36,727 nucleotides of DNA from an uncultured Caulobacterales bacterium (GCA_937923115.1 CAKZTE010000057.1:1-36727), one strand, 5' to 3'. Shown: positions 23,795-34,059, counted from the first letter of the stretch. The notes: generated from the sequence alone by a model not told the origin. Translations and numbers: made by a program.

Positions 23795-23846
23795 GCGTTT
23801 TTGCTGAGGGTATAGTGTCGATTAAATAAGGTGCTCAGTATTCGGC

Positions 23847-26036
23847 CTATTTCACTAAGAACCGTGTTGGCGTGATACTCTGAATCTGTTGTCCATTGCG
23901 CCAGATGGTAGCTGCGACTTCATGTTCGCCTTTTACAATCTTCCATGGAAAGCGCGGGCCTTGGGCATTTATTGTCTTGCCGTTAATATGCCACTCTACC
24001 GTATCTAGGGACTGCAAGCCTGCCAGTTGAAACTCAAAGGCTTGGTCTTTTTGGGATAGGCGCGGGTCATAGGCGATATGCAGACCCGGCGTCGGTTGCC
24101 GTAGCGAGATTAAATCGGGGGCAGTATCAGCCTTATGTGCCTGCGGGGCTGTGCCTTCTAGAAAATACTCGGGGTATGATTGACAGCCATCATTAAGTCC
24201 GCGAACTTGTCCTGTTCGCGCGCATATATCTATCTGCTCTAAGCTTGGGTGTAGGGATAAGGGCCGTGTGTCTTCGCGTTGATTTAATTCTGCAAAGACA
24301 CTGCGTAACAGCAGGGCGGGACCAAGTGAGCCTGTTAGGCCGTCTGTTGGGCGTTGATCAAGGTTTCCCATCCAAATTCCGACTGTGTAACGGTGATTAA
24401 AGCCAACCGCCCAGCTATCACGGTAATCGCTTGAGGTACCTGTTTTGACGGCTGTCTGCACAGGGAAGTTTAAGATGCTAGAGGTGCCAAATTCCATTTC
24501 CCTCGCGCGGTTGTCAGAGAGAATATTTCCGAGAACTGAAGCAAGTTCTGGCGCAATGATTTGCCGCCTATTGTCAGGCATAATGCCGTCCTGAAAGGGG
24601 GAAAGCGGAGTCAAAACACCGTCATTGGCAAGAACTGAGTAAGCTTGCACCAATTCAAATAAGGACACCTCGCCATTTCCTAGGGCTATTCCATCTCCGT
24701 AAAAACTAGGATGTTGATTTAATCCTGTAAATCCAAAGTCAGCGAGATGATCTAAATAGTCTTGTCCGCCAACGTGGGTTAGGGCCTTAAGCGCGGGTAT
24801 GTTCAGTGAGTTTCCTAGCGCTTGCCGCAATGTTACATTTCCATAAAATTCACGGCTATAATTTTGGTAACTGTGAAGTCCATTACCAACAGATTCTACC
24901 AAAGGGGCGTCTTCAATGATGGTCGCGGCAGTCCATCCTTTTTCAAGGGCTAGGCTATAGAGGAAAGGTTTCAGGGCAGAGCCGGGTTGACGCGGCGTCG
25001 TCACGGCGTCGATGAACTTGTTAGGGGTTTCTGTTTCGCTTTTTCCTGCAACGTTCCAGCTCAGAATATCCCCGTTAATATGATCTACCGCTAGAACTGC
25101 GCCGTTGAAAACGGTTTTATCTTTTAGGGCTGCAAGCCTTTGGTCGAGTAAGGCTTGGACGCGGGCTTGCAAGTGAGCATCGAGGGATGTTTTCACCTTA
25201 GGCCACCCTGCATGGTCAAGCATGGGATGAGTTTTCACATGGGCAATAAATTCGCGCGCACTCACGGGATTAGGCGGGGCGTTTAGGGTGAACTTTTCTG
25301 CGAGTATCAGAGTTTGCTCGGTTTGGTTTATTACGCCGCGCTCGACCATAAGGACCGTGAGACGCTCGATCGCAGCATCAACACGTTTTGTGCTTTTCCA
25401 CAAATCCATACGGCTAGGCGCGCGGACTAAGACGGCGAGCGCTAGCATTTCTTTGCGGCTCAGTGTGGTTAGGTCGCGGTCAAAATAATAATTTGCAGCT
25501 TGAGCGGTGCCGCGTCTATTTGCGGCATAAGGCACTTGGTTGAGATAAAATTCAAATATCTCTTCTTTGGTAAATTGGTCTTCTAAGCGGTTCGCCTCAA
25601 AACCTTCTAGCCAACGTGACCATATTGTCCGTGGGCGTGGGCCTAACATTCGCACGGATTGTTCTGTGATTGTGCTGGCCCCGCGCACAGAGCGCAAAGA
25701 TTTGATATTTGCAAAAACAGCCGAGAGGCGTGCGCGCCAATCTATGCCGTCATGATCATAAAACCGTTTGTCTTCGGAATGTATAAAAGCCGTTTTGAGG
25801 AATTGCGGGACCTCATGCAACTCTCGCCTATCGTGGACATTCCAATGATTTTGGTAAGTCACATTCAGCGGTTGGGCGCGGTAGTCTAAGATTTGCCGGT
25901 GCTGCGCGCTAGACAATACCTCGCTAAAATTATCGGGAACAGAGCGTAGATTAGCGGCCGTGACAAGGCTAAGGCCTAGCCCAAGTCCCGCTATGGCAAG
26001 GCCCGTAAAGACAAGCAGTTTGCGCATTAAGCTCAC
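23847..26036 (-). CDS. pbpC: Penicillin-binding protein 1C, bifunctional
   Basis: The 729-residue product has an N-terminal membrane anchor (about 5-28), a GT51 glycosyltransferase domain with HSEDKRFYDHDGID (catalytic Glu88 region) and GASTITEQ (119-126), and a transpeptidase domain with SALK (Ser353, Lys356), SLN (410-412) and KTGTSS (531-536). The C-terminal 100 residues form the PBP1C-specific beta domain. It polymerises and cross-links peptidoglycan in the periplasm. The GTG start at 26036 directly follows the alpha-2-macroglobulin stop; an ATG nine bases on is possible. The coupling of pbpC with the macroglobulin is known across Gram-negative bacteria. Confidence 0.95.
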   Translation of the reverse strand: MSLMRKLLVFTGLAIAGLGLGLSLVTAANLRSVPDNFSEVLSSAQHRQILDYRAQPLNVTYQNHWNVHDRRELHEVPQFLKTAFIHSEDKRFYDHDGIDWRARLSAVFANIKSLRSVRGASTITEQSVRMLGPRPRTIWSRWLEGFEANRLEDQFTKEEIFEFYLNQVPYAANRRGTAQAANYYFDRDLTTLSRKEMLALAVLVRAPSRMDLWKSTKRVDAAIERLTVLMVERGVINQTEQTLILAEKFTLNAPPNPVSAREFIAHVKTHPMLDHAGWPKVKTSLDAHLQARVQALLDQRLAALKDKTVFNGAVLAVDHINGDILSWNVAGKSETETPNKFIDAVTTPRQPGSALKPFLYSLALEKGWTAATIIEDAPLVESVGNGLHSYQNYSREFYGNVTLRQALGNSLNIPALKALTHVGGQDYLDHLADFGFTGLNQHPSFYGDGIALGNGEVSLFELVQAYSVLANDGVLTPLSPFQDGIMPDNRRQIIAPELASVLGNILSDNRAREMEFGTSSILNFPVQTAVKTGTSSDYRDSWAVGFNHRYTVGIWMGNLDQRPTDGLTGSLGPALLLRSVFAELNQREDTRPLSLHPSLEQIDICARTGQVRGLNDGCQSYPEYFLEGTAPQAHKADTAPDLISLRQPTPGLHIAYDPRLSQKDQAFEFQLAGLQSLDTVEWHINGKTINAQGPRFPWKIVKGEHEVAATIWRNGQQIQSITPTRFLVK

Positions 26037-29000
26037 TTACTTCCCCTTTGGCGCAGCAACAGCCAGCGTTCCGGGGAGGCCTTTGCCGTAAATATCAGGG
26101 TCATACATTTCTTGGGATAAAACAGGCATTTTAATAAATTCACCCTGAGCGATGGCTTGCGCGCTATAAGATAGAACATAGTTTCCGGCTGGGAGGTAAT
26201 CCGAGTAAAAGCGTGCCGCATCATGACGAAGCTCTTTATGGTAAAAGCTATAACGGCTGACATTGTAACTCCGCCAATCATTAAATTTGAAATACCATGA
26301 CCCACCTGCGGCTTTAAACTTGCCTTTATCGGCGTCCACTTCGGAGCTATTTGCAAGGTCTCTGTTCACGGGCTCCAAGCCGCCGGGAATAGGGTCATCG
26401 ACAACAACGAAATGGCGAGCGGCCGGTAGAGATAGGAAAATATCAACGCGGACAAGCTCACCTTGTTTAATCTGAGACAGGTTATCAAGGAGCACCCATT
26501 TATTATTTCGCTCAACATTATAGTCCTTGCGAATATCCATGCCTGCGTTTTGGCGCGTCGCGGCAGTATCTAATGGGGCGTAACTCATGCGGGTGGTATA
26601 ATAGAGCCGTCCTTCGCCCGATTTTGAGACCGTAACCTTGCGTGACGCTCCGACATCCGCTGCCGTAATCAAGCGCGTATGCGTAACGGGCGCGTCCGTG
26701 ACTGCCGTAAAGTTAGAAGGGCCAATCACATCGTCATCGATTGAGACTTTCACCGTTAGGTTAGGTTCCACGGCTTCATAAGTTCTGGCGTAATCAACCA
26801 ATGCATTCATACAGAACACATTTTCCTGCGTGTTAGGCCAATGGTCTCGATTACCGCGCGCCTGCGTAATCATGCGGCTAAGTTTAAACGGAATATCTCC
26901 CACGGCCGTTTCACCTGTCTCGGTTTTCGCATAGGCTGTAAAGCTAGATAGGATTGAGCAATTAGCGCGTAGAGGCGTTGCTAAAATACGTGAATAGCTA
27001 TCATCATATATTTCGCTAAATGAGAATTTTCCGCCTGATTGGTCAGAGCTTGCAAGAATCATATCCGTCACTTCAGTAATGATGTCTTGTGAACTTTCCA
27101 CCTTAAGCGCGGCATGCAGATAATGGGCTTTTCCCATCAAATCCATATATTTCACATCTTTGCGGTAACGGTGTATATCTGCTGCGCTGACTTTTCCATG
27201 TGGAGCCAGCGCCGCGAGGGCAACAGCGCGAACAGTAGATGACATTCCGCGGGTGTAAAATGTCGGGGCAATGTCTTGTTTAAGCATACGGTCAAGATAG
27301 CCATGAAGCTTTTCCTCTACGGGGGCTGGTACGTCATGGCCACTTTCCTCCAGCCAATTAAAGGCTAGCGCCGTATAAGCTGAGAGGTATGGGCTAACAT
27401 GAGAGTTTTGAGGACGGAAATACACCATGCCGCCATTTGGAGCTTGGTAATTACTCGCTTCGGTTAGTGTAGTTTGCGCAAGCGTTTCGCTGCCATTCCA
27501 TGGTAAATCCTCAGGCATATAGCTGATCAAATTTTGATAATGGTCTGCCATGATGGCTTTGGACAGCTTCGCTTCCCAACCCGCATAATCATAGTCTTTC
27601 ATATGCAGAAACGCACCGTCGACGTTACCAATCACGCTCGGCGAAAGGACAACAGAGATATCGCCTATATCGGGGTGAATATCGGATGGAAAAACGAGGT
27701 TTTCCGAGCTGCTCGCCTCTGTTGTTGAGGCGTAATTTGCGGCTGTGTCCAAAGATCGGCGTTTGGCAACCTTGAGCTTATGCGTTACCCCATCATCGTC
27801 CACAGCATCATAAGCGCGGGCTTTAAAACTAATCGTACCAAAGGGAGCTGTGCGGTTTTGAGGCAAAGCCGCCGCGCTTAGCGGCATATAAATAGTTTCG
27901 CGCTTATAAGGCCCTAGTTTTATAGTCTTTTTATAAGAGCAAGTTGCGGGGGCAAGTGAGGCCGCTTCGCGGCATGTCTTTGACAGTTTTCCGCCTGTTT
28001 TTAAAGGCCCGCTAGCTGTAAGCTCAACATTAATTTTGCGTGTTTCATCTGTGCGGTTCATAACGCTAAAGCCCGCCATAAAACTATCGCCTTCCGTAAC
28101 TTGGTTAGGCATGAGGGGGCGAACTTCTGTCGGGCGATTGACTTTGAAATTACTATGGCCCAGCCCCATGCGGTCTGTGGGCGTTACAGCAAAGGCTAAG
28201 ACCCGCCACCCTGTCAGGTTATCAGGTACTTCAAAGTTTATAGTCGCGTCGCCATTTTCATCAGGGATGATAGAGGGGTTCCAGTAGCTGACATATTTAA
28301 ACAGCGTTCGCATACTGATATCTGCGCCGCCATCTCCGCCTGCATTAGCTCCTTTTTTCTCAATTTTTTGGCGACCTACCAGCTGGGTCAAAAGGCTAAA
28401 GTTACGAAGATCTAAACCGTCCAGCGAGTTAAATCCCTTATATGGGTCAAAATAGGTCTCACCACCTTGGATTAAATCAAGCACGGCTTCATCAAGGACC
28501 GCGACGGCAATTTCAATTTTCTCTGATGAGTCCTTTACCTTCGGCGCGGCAGATAATTTGACAGTGACGGTATCGCGAGGCTTATAAACCTCTTGATCTA
28601 TTTCGACACTCACATCCATTTGTTTGTAGGGATCGTTAACGGGTATACTGACATAACCTGTTTTGAAACTAGGCTTGCCTAAATCCACCTCACCAAATTT
28701 AGGCACAGGCGCATCCACGCGCGGCGACATAACAGTGACAGAGAGATAAATGCCTGGCATGAAATCTTTTTCAATATCAAACTCAATGACTGGGGTTCCG
28801 CCTTCTAATGTTTGAACCCATGATTTCAAAACCCCATAACGTTCTAGCGTGATGAGTGCTTTCGCGCCCGGATAAGGGTTTTTGATTAGATAACGTGCAC
28901 GGTCACCGATTTCGAACTCGGTTTGCTCTGGGATAATCTGCAGGGAGTTGTTATTGGGTTGCTCCCAAACTACTCGCCCTTTGCCAACCACCCAGGCCCG

Positions 29001-32000
29001 AGTTTTTGTTGAATGATTGACACCTTTTGTATCTTTTATACTTGCGGTCATGCGGTAGCTGCCCGGTCGCTCGGGCGTAAAGGTGCAAATACCAGGCTCT
29101 TTCTTAGATTTAGCTTTGCAATTCCCGCTCTCTACCCAAGTTTTAGTATACTTCGTAATATAGGCATTGCCTGCACCTTTGACCTTTGCAGACTTAACCT
29201 GCTCATATTCAATCTTAATGTCGACAGGCGTTCCAGAAACAGGATTACCATTCTTATCTACGACAAGGTATTTGAACTGTTCTTTTTCGCCTTGCTGATA
29301 GACCCACTTTGTTTGCTTTAATCCCACGAGGCGTGTGACGCCAATAAAGTCTGCGGCCGAGCGGATGGCGATATATTTACCGCGGTCATCCCGCACAGCG
29401 CTTTCAACCGATATACGACCGTAAATTATGGATTGCTGAGCAATTTTAAACTCATGCTTTGCTTCCCCGTCCTCTCCAATTTGCTCATTTATTTGGAAAA
29501 GATTGCTACTACGCGTGTGTGAATAGGTATCAAAAGAAAACCCAGCTGCGAGGGGGTGTTTAGGACGAAATCCTACATTTCGTAGAGTCGCTGTGACGCG
29601 GATTTCAGCATCCGTATATGGGCCGCCAGAGTGCAATTTTGCGGCACTCTCTATCTTAACGGTATCGCCCGTTACGAATAAATCTGCATTGAGCTCATTG
29701 TTTACTTTGAAGGGGGAGGGGGTGAAATCACTGACCAAGACCCGCATAGGCGTCCAGTTACTATTTTTGAGGAAGTCTGAAGACAACTTAAATTGATACC
29801 AACCCACAGGCGCATTTTTTGGGATCGTAAAATCGCCCGAATAACCCCCAAATTCAGACAGGGTTATGTCTTTGATTTCATGCGCGCTCTTGCCTGTTGG
29901 GTCGATTATTGTGAGATGATAGGCCTCTCGAGGGGCGGGAATATACCGTTCATTATCTTGGTCGCGAACATAGATTTTATATTGAACCGTGCCGCCTGCG
30001 CGGTAGACGCCTTGGGCGGTCGTGCCCCATGTGTGGATATGGCCATATTCTTGCCGCGTTGACGACTGAATGGCACGATTTGAAACGCGATAAGTGTTGA
30101 TCTCAAAACGGTGGTCCAGCGGCATAACGCCCATTTCACCGTCTTTATCAACACGGACAAAAAGACGGTCGCAATTATCTTGGTGGCCTGAACACCAATC
30201 TGATAATACAAGCTTAGGGTCTAGCTCTTTTGTGCCCTTAAGGGTCGCAATACCAGACGCGTCGGTCACGGCTTGGCCTAACGTTTCGTTCCCCGATGAG
30301 AGCGTGCTGATTTTGTCTTTATATATTTTGACGTTTGCGCCGTCGACGGGTTCTCCAGTTGCTAAATCGGTGACCCAGACAGTGGTGTTAAAATGCCCTA
30401 GTTTTACATGTAGCTGATAGGGGGTGATGACGGCGAAAAGTGATGTTTCGCTGCTATGTTTCTCAACATATGGCTTGCTAGAGACATGGCCATATAAAGC
30501 CCCGCTTGAGCTGCCAAGCTTATCGCGGAGTTTAGCGGGCACAACATATTGTATATCTTCAGCATCTTTGGTGTCCGTGATCTTAGCCGTTTGCTTGGTC
30601 GTAGAGCCTTTCGGTGTTAGGCGCTTAAAGCTATAGGATGTCCTATCCAGATTAGTGACATAAAGCGCAGCATCAGAATCAACTTCGCTTTCAAGAACCG
30701 CTGTTTGGTGCGCGATTTTATAATTTGGAATACGGTGGTCCGTCTTAAAGTTGACGTCAAAGCGAGTGTCTAACTTGCGTGCAAAGATATCTTGCAGGGC
30801 TTCATTTGATACAGCGTGATAGCCTTTAAAAGGCTTTAACCGCTCGGGTAGCCAAACGCTATAGATTGCGCCTTCGCGGTGCGCGTAGCTCAGGCGTGAT
30901 CTATCACCCACGTTCTCCCAAGGGTTATAATCTTTGCGTCCTCCTGCCAGGTCCGGCGTTAAAATAACATTGTCTCTGACTTGTGAATTTTGCACGGGAG
31001 CAGAAAAAGAAAAGGAGACATTGCGCTGAGGATTGCATTTGCCAATTGTGTCGGCGTTTTGCGCTGTGATTAGAAGGCTATCATTATCATTTGTGCGGCA
31101 TGATACGCCTAAAAACTTAAACTCTGGGAATGTGTTGAAATTGACAATAACGCGGTTTTCTATGCCGCGCTCAGGGCCGTCAGCCGATACAAGACCTGCC
31201 GTGATATTTAGGTCTATGTTGCTATCAAGCGGCATGACAGTGTCCGAACTGACAAGCCAGTTACGGCGCGCTTCCCCGCCTGCAATTTCTTGTGGCTCAT
31301 CATTGCTTTCTTGGCGTTGTGAGCGGCCGAATTCTAAATCATAATTTTCGCTGGGAACCGATATGTAGCGCGGCGTTTCACGAGTGTCAGGGTCGCGTTC
31401 AGCTCTAACTTTAAACGTCGTTGAGACTTCGCCTTTTAAATGGAATGAGAGATATTCTTCAACGGAGGTTTTGCTGACAGGTTGATTGAAAGTAACTCGA
31501 AGCACAGGAGAGCCGGGACCGCGCCATGTTTTAAATCTCGCATAACGCGCTTGCGGGCGTTGGCTTATAAATCTGTGCACGATTGTCTCAGATATTGTTG
31601 CGCCGTCTTCTGCTGTAATGCCGGGATGCATAACCAATCTATACTGTGTGGCAGGGGTTATTTGTGCCGTGTCGTCTAGATTGCAGGCTAAAGCGCTCGT
31701 GTTAAGCCAGCGCCACTGACAGTCCAGCGGCGGCGTAATCGTGACGGGGATGTCTTCGATGTTTCGTTCCATACGGCCTATGGGAACGATAGGGCGGTTA
31801 AATTGAAACGTGATTTGACGGGTTATGGCAACGTCGTCGCCGCTGGGGACTATACGCAATATTCTGACGTCTTTTTGGTCATCTGAAAGGGGTGGGCCTT
31901 TTAAAATTAGCGGACTGGCTATTGTTGTTTCTGCTATTGTTTGTTCTGGATTTTCCTCTGGGGCATCCGAGCTAGAGTTTTTGCAAGCTGTTAAGCTCGC

Positions 32001-32051
32001 TAAGCAAATTAAAAATAATGATATAAATAAGGCGGAAAATTTAAGTCGCAT
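26037..32051 (-). CDS. yfhM: Bacterial alpha-2-macroglobulin lipoprotein lacking the thioester motif
   Basis: The 2004-residue product begins with a lipoprotein signal ending LTAC (Cys23). It has serial beta-sandwich macroglobulin domains (for example AEDGATISETIVHRF, VPASLG-like VWVTDLATGEPVDGANV), a conserved PDNLTGWRVLAFAVTP segment and a helical TED-like region near the C-terminus. In the TED the usual CxEQ thioester position reads YAGWEAKL (residues about 1489-1496), so the covalent trap is absent; only Glu1493 remains. Such variants are thought to inhibit proteases without the covalent bond. It is anchored in the periplasm and is co-transcribed with pbpC, suggesting protection of the envelope after cell-wall damage. 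Name by analogy to the E. coli protein. Confidence 0.9.
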   Translation of the reverse strand: MRLKFSALFISLFLICLASLTACKNSSSDAPEENPEQTIAETTIASPLILKGPPLSDDQKDVRILRIVPSGDDVAITRQITFQFNRPIVPIGRMERNIEDIPVTITPPLDCQWRWLNTSALACNLDDTAQITPATQYRLVMHPGITAEDGATISETIVHRFISQRPQARYARFKTWRGPGSPVLRVTFNQPVSKTSVEEYLSFHLKGEVSTTFKVRAERDPDTRETPRYISVPSENYDLEFGRSQRQESNDEPQEIAGGEARRNWLVSSDTVMPLDSNIDLNITAGLVSADGPERGIENRVIVNFNTFPEFKFLGVSCRTNDNDSLLITAQNADTIGKCNPQRNVSFSFSAPVQNSQVRDNVILTPDLAGGRKDYNPWENVGDRSRLSYAHREGAIYSVWLPERLKPFKGYHAVSNEALQDIFARKLDTRFDVNFKTDHRIPNYKIAHQTAVLESEVDSDAALYVTNLDRTSYSFKRLTPKGSTTKQTAKITDTKDAEDIQYVVPAKLRDKLGSSSGALYGHVSSKPYVEKHSSETSLFAVITPYQLHVKLGHFNTTVWVTDLATGEPVDGANVKIYKDKISTLSSGNETLGQAVTDASGIATLKGTKELDPKLVLSDWCSGHQDNCDRLFVRVDKDGEMGVMPLDHRFEINTYRVSNRAIQSSTRQEYGHIHTWGTTAQGVYRAGGTVQYKIYVRDQDNERYIPAPREAYHLTIIDPTGKSAHEIKDITLSEFGGYSGDFTIPKNAPVGWYQFKLSSDFLKNSNWTPMRVLVSDFTPSPFKVNNELNADLFVTGDTVKIESAAKLHSGGPYTDAEIRVTATLRNVGFRPKHPLAAGFSFDTYSHTRSSNLFQINEQIGEDGEAKHEFKIAQQSIIYGRISVESAVRDDRGKYIAIRSAADFIGVTRLVGLKQTKWVYQQGEKEQFKYLVVDKNGNPVSGTPVDIKIEYEQVKSAKVKGAGNAYITKYTKTWVESGNCKAKSKKEPGICTFTPERPGSYRMTASIKDTKGVNHSTKTRAWVVGKGRVVWEQPNNNSLQIIPEQTEFEIGDRARYLIKNPYPGAKALITLERYGVLKSWVQTLEGGTPVIEFDIEKDFMPGIYLSVTVMSPRVDAPVPKFGEVDLGKPSFKTGYVSIPVNDPYKQMDVSVEIDQEVYKPRDTVTVKLSAAPKVKDSSEKIEIAVAVLDEAVLDLIQGGETYFDPYKGFNSLDGLDLRNFSLLTQLVGRQKIEKKGANAGGDGGADISMRTLFKYVSYWNPSIIPDENGDATINFEVPDNLTGWRVLAFAVTPTDRMGLGHSNFKVNRPTEVRPLMPNQVTEGDSFMAGFSVMNRTDETRKINVELTASGPLKTGGKLSKTCREAASLAPATCSYKKTIKLGPYKRETIYMPLSAAALPQNRTAPFGTISFKARAYDAVDDDGVTHKLKVAKRRSLDTAANYASTTEASSSENLVFPSDIHPDIGDISVVLSPSVIGNVDGAFLHMKDYDYAGWEAKLSKAIMADHYQNLISYMPEDLPWNGSETLAQTTLTEASNYQAPNGGMVYFRPQNSHVSPYLSAYTALAFNWLEESGHDVPAPVEEKLHGYLDRMLKQDIAPTFYTRGMSSTVRAVALAALAPHGKVSAADIHRYRKDVKYMDLMGKAHYLHAALKVESSQDIITEVTDMILASSDQSGGKFSFSEIYDDSYSRILATPLRANCSILSSFTAYAKTETGETAVGDIPFKLSRMITQARGNRDHWPNTQENVFCMNALVDYARTYEAVEPNLTVKVSIDDDVIGPSNFTAVTDAPVTHTRLITAADVGASRKVTVSKSGEGRLYYTTRMSYAPLDTAATRQNAGMDIRKDYNVERNNKWVLLDNLSQIKQGELVRVDIFLSLPAARHFVVVDDPIPGGLEPVNRDLANSSEVDADKGKFKAAGGSWYFKFNDWRSYNVSRYSFYHKELRHDAARFYSDYLPAGNYVLSYSAQAIAQGEFIKMPVLSQEMYDPDIYGKGLPGTLAVAAPKGK

Positions 32052-32099
32052 AATGTCCCCAGAATGAGCGTTTACATTTTGTAAAATCTCATTGTGACT

Positions 32100-32140
32100 A
32101 AACTATAGGTATTTTGTGGTAAAACTATAAGTATTTAGTG
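32100..32140. promoter_or_regulatory. Tandem 19-bp direct repeats in a divergent promoter region
   Basis: AAACTATAGGTATTTTGTG (32100-32118) and AAACTATAAGTATTTAGTG (32122-32140) match at 17 of 19 positions with a 22-bp period, two helical turns. They lie 49 bp upstream of the macroglobulin gene (minus) and about 150 bp before the helicase gene (plus). A dimeric regulator site or cooperative operator is likely. Confidence 0.5.
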
Positions 32141-32293
32141 CTGAAATAAAGACACGTAGATGGGAGGACGTTTTACTGCATTTTATGAGTGTCTTAAATT
32201 GCCTCAAGTAAGCCAAGCATATGCCTTCCGGTCTTCAACTGCTGGCCAAGTTACTTTATGCATTCGAACGCTATCATTTAGTCTCGGTGAAAT

Positions 32294-33604
32294 TTGCCGG
32301 AAAGGTCCAGATTGTCATCGTTTCAGCCGCTTCCAGAGAGTTATGAGAATGAGCCGATAATCGCGCACATTCTCGAATTCATGCACTCTGACAACAAGGC
32401 TCCAATTTTAGTAACGGGAGAGGCAGGCACAGGTAAATCAACTCTCGTAAACTATATCAAAACGCTAAAGGATATTGGCAACACAGTCGTCCTTGCGCCA
32501 ACAGGCGTAGCAGCCTTGAATGTGGGCGGGCAAACGATCCACTCGTTCTTTCGGTTTCCCTTCCAGGTGATAGATGAGCAAGCGTTGGCCGATCAACGTC
32601 CAAATAGGCTGTGGAAGAAGCTCGACCTTGTTGTGATAGACGAGATCTCCATGGTGAGGGCCGATATCTTGGACGGCATCGATATAGTCCTCAGGGAGGC
32701 GCAAGATGCCGGTCTTCCCTTCGGAGGCTGCAGGGTGCTCTTTGTTGGCGACTTTCATCAGTTGCCTCCAGTTATACCAGCGCGTGAGGAGGCGGCTCTC
32801 GTTCAGTTTGGATATAGTGGTCCTTATGCTTATGACGCCAAAGTGCTTGAGAACTACCCACCTGTGCATTTTGAACTCACGAAGGTGTATCGTCAGAAAG
32901 ACCCGCATTTCGTCAGCATATTATCTGATATTCGCTCAGCTCGTAATGTCGATGCCGCAGTTTCCGAATTAAACGAACTGTGTGTCAAGCGTCACAGGTC
33001 GGGACATATGCCTATTTTGTTGACCGCTACAAATGCAATTGCTGAAAAATACAATGCTAGAGGACTAAATAGTTTAGAGCATCAGACCGTAGAATATGAG
33101 TGCGTCACCAAAGGTAAATTCAATGCGACTCGCGCACCCGCGCCTCCTAAGCTCCAGTTGAAAAAGGGCGCTCGGGTCATGGCTGTAAAAAACGACCCGA
33201 AAAAGAGGTGGGTAAATGGTTCACTAGGCACTATTACTGAATTGGCAGATGACGCTGTGCATGTAAAATTTGATAGCGGCAGCTCTATACGAAAAATAGA
33301 GCCGGCGAAATGGGACGCGATAAATTACAAATGGAATGAGGCGGCCCAAACAATGGAGGAAACGACAAAAGCGTCTTTTGAGCAAATTCCGCTCATTCTA
33401 GCGTGGGCTGTGACGATTCATAAAGCCCAAGGATTGACACTCGATGATGTGAGAGTTGACCTAGGCAACGGAGCCTTCGCGTCTGGGCAAACCTATGTAG
33501 CCTTATCCAGGGCCCGCACTTTGGAAGGCTTATCATTAACTGCGCCGCTTCGTGTTCAGGATATTCCGGCTAGAATGACGTCATCAGCAATTTCGAGATG
33601 GTAA
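32294..33604 (+). CDS. PIF1-like superfamily 1 DNA helicase
   Basis: The 436-residue product holds Walker A GEAGTGKST (42-50), APTGVAALNVGGQTIHSF (motif Ia), VVIDEISM (Walker B, 113-120), VGDFHQLPPV (motif III), KVYRQKD (motif IV-like), and C-terminal TIHKAQGLTLDDV and YVALSRAR (motifs V and VI). These are the hallmarks of PIF1/RecD-type 5'-3' helicases, which unwind G-quadruplexes and DNA-RNA hybrids. It is compact, lacking any extra N-terminal domain. The start is uncertain: TTG at 32294 gives the longest frame, and an ATG at 32381 is the first ATG but falls just before the Walker A strand. The gene stands alone on the plus strand. Confidence 0.85.
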   Translation: MPERSRLSSFQPLPESYENEPIIAHILEFMHSDNKAPILVTGEAGTGKSTLVNYIKTLKDIGNTVVLAPTGVAALNVGGQTIHSFFRFPFQVIDEQALADQRPNRLWKKLDLVVIDEISMVRADILDGIDIVLREAQDAGLPFGGCRVLFVGDFHQLPPVIPAREEAALVQFGYSGPYAYDAKVLENYPPVHFELTKVYRQKDPHFVSILSDIRSARNVDAAVSELNELCVKRHRSGHMPILLTATNAIAEKYNARGLNSLEHQTVEYECVTKGKFNATRAPAPPKLQLKKGARVMAVKNDPKKRWVNGSLGTITELADDAVHVKFDSGSSIRKIEPAKWDAINYKWNEAAQTMEETTKASFEQIPLILAWAVTIHKAQGLTLDDVRVDLGNGAFASGQTYVALSRARTLEGLSLTAPLRVQDIPARMTSSAISRW

Positions 33605-33852
33605 AGTGTCAGTCCTCGAATAACATTCGGTTAGCCATGGCTGTAACTACAGGCCAGACGTCACGTAATCAGCAAACTCCGAAAATGATATCACAATGCA
33701 GGGCAGGGGGCTGATTGGGCCATCTGGCCGCGGCGTGCTCGCAGCTGTAGTGCATATGTATGGGCTTGGCTCTGCTATTCCAACAGACGCAAGCTTGGCT
33801 TTGTTGACGGTCTATTAGGCCACATGCTGAGCCGCGCAGAGATTGCGGCCTC
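33605..33852. other. Short intergenic region after the helicase
   Basis: It contains another GGGCAGGGGG motif at 33701-33710 and a 40-codon frame starting at ATG 33696 that lacks a ribosome site. No supported gene. Confidence 0.4.
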
Positions 33853-34059
33853 TCACATCAGCCTACCTTTAAACTCTTTATGAAGCCCGCATAGTTGCTC
33901 TTGGACGCCGTTCAGCGCGTTTTGGGTGGTCTGGTCTTCTGGTAGCCCGTCCGCTATTTTCTCTATTATGTCGATTAGGCACTCAAACCGATAGAGCGGG
34001 ACTTCCGCGTCCCAGTTCTTCTTTAAAAATGAGAGGTCAAATTTTTCTACGGCGGCCAT
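33853..34059 (-). CDS. Small hypothetical protein
   Basis: The 68-residue product has a good ribosome site (AAGGAG, 6 bases before ATG) and reads as a helical protein (LYRFECLIDIIEKIADGLPE, NALNGVQEQLCGLHKEFKG). No family is recognised. It is a monocistronic gene, followed downstream (minus strand) by the end of the helicase transcript from the other direction. Confidence 0.5.
   Translation of the reverse strand: MAAVEKFDLSFLKKNWDAEVPLYRFECLIDIIEKIADGLPEDQTTQNALNGVQEQLCGLHKEFKGRLM

Noticed and set aside
26037-32051. Several 60-107 codon plus-strand frames inside the macroglobulin gene
   Set aside because: All lie antisense to a strongly supported gene and have no independent evidence.
32160-32360. 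66-codon plus-strand frame before the helicase
   Set aside because: It overlaps the helicase 5' end and its sequence shows no protein-family features; more likely leader sequence.
33696-33818. 40-codon plus-strand frame after the helicase
   Set aside because: Lacks a ribosome site and any similarity I recognise; it could be chance.
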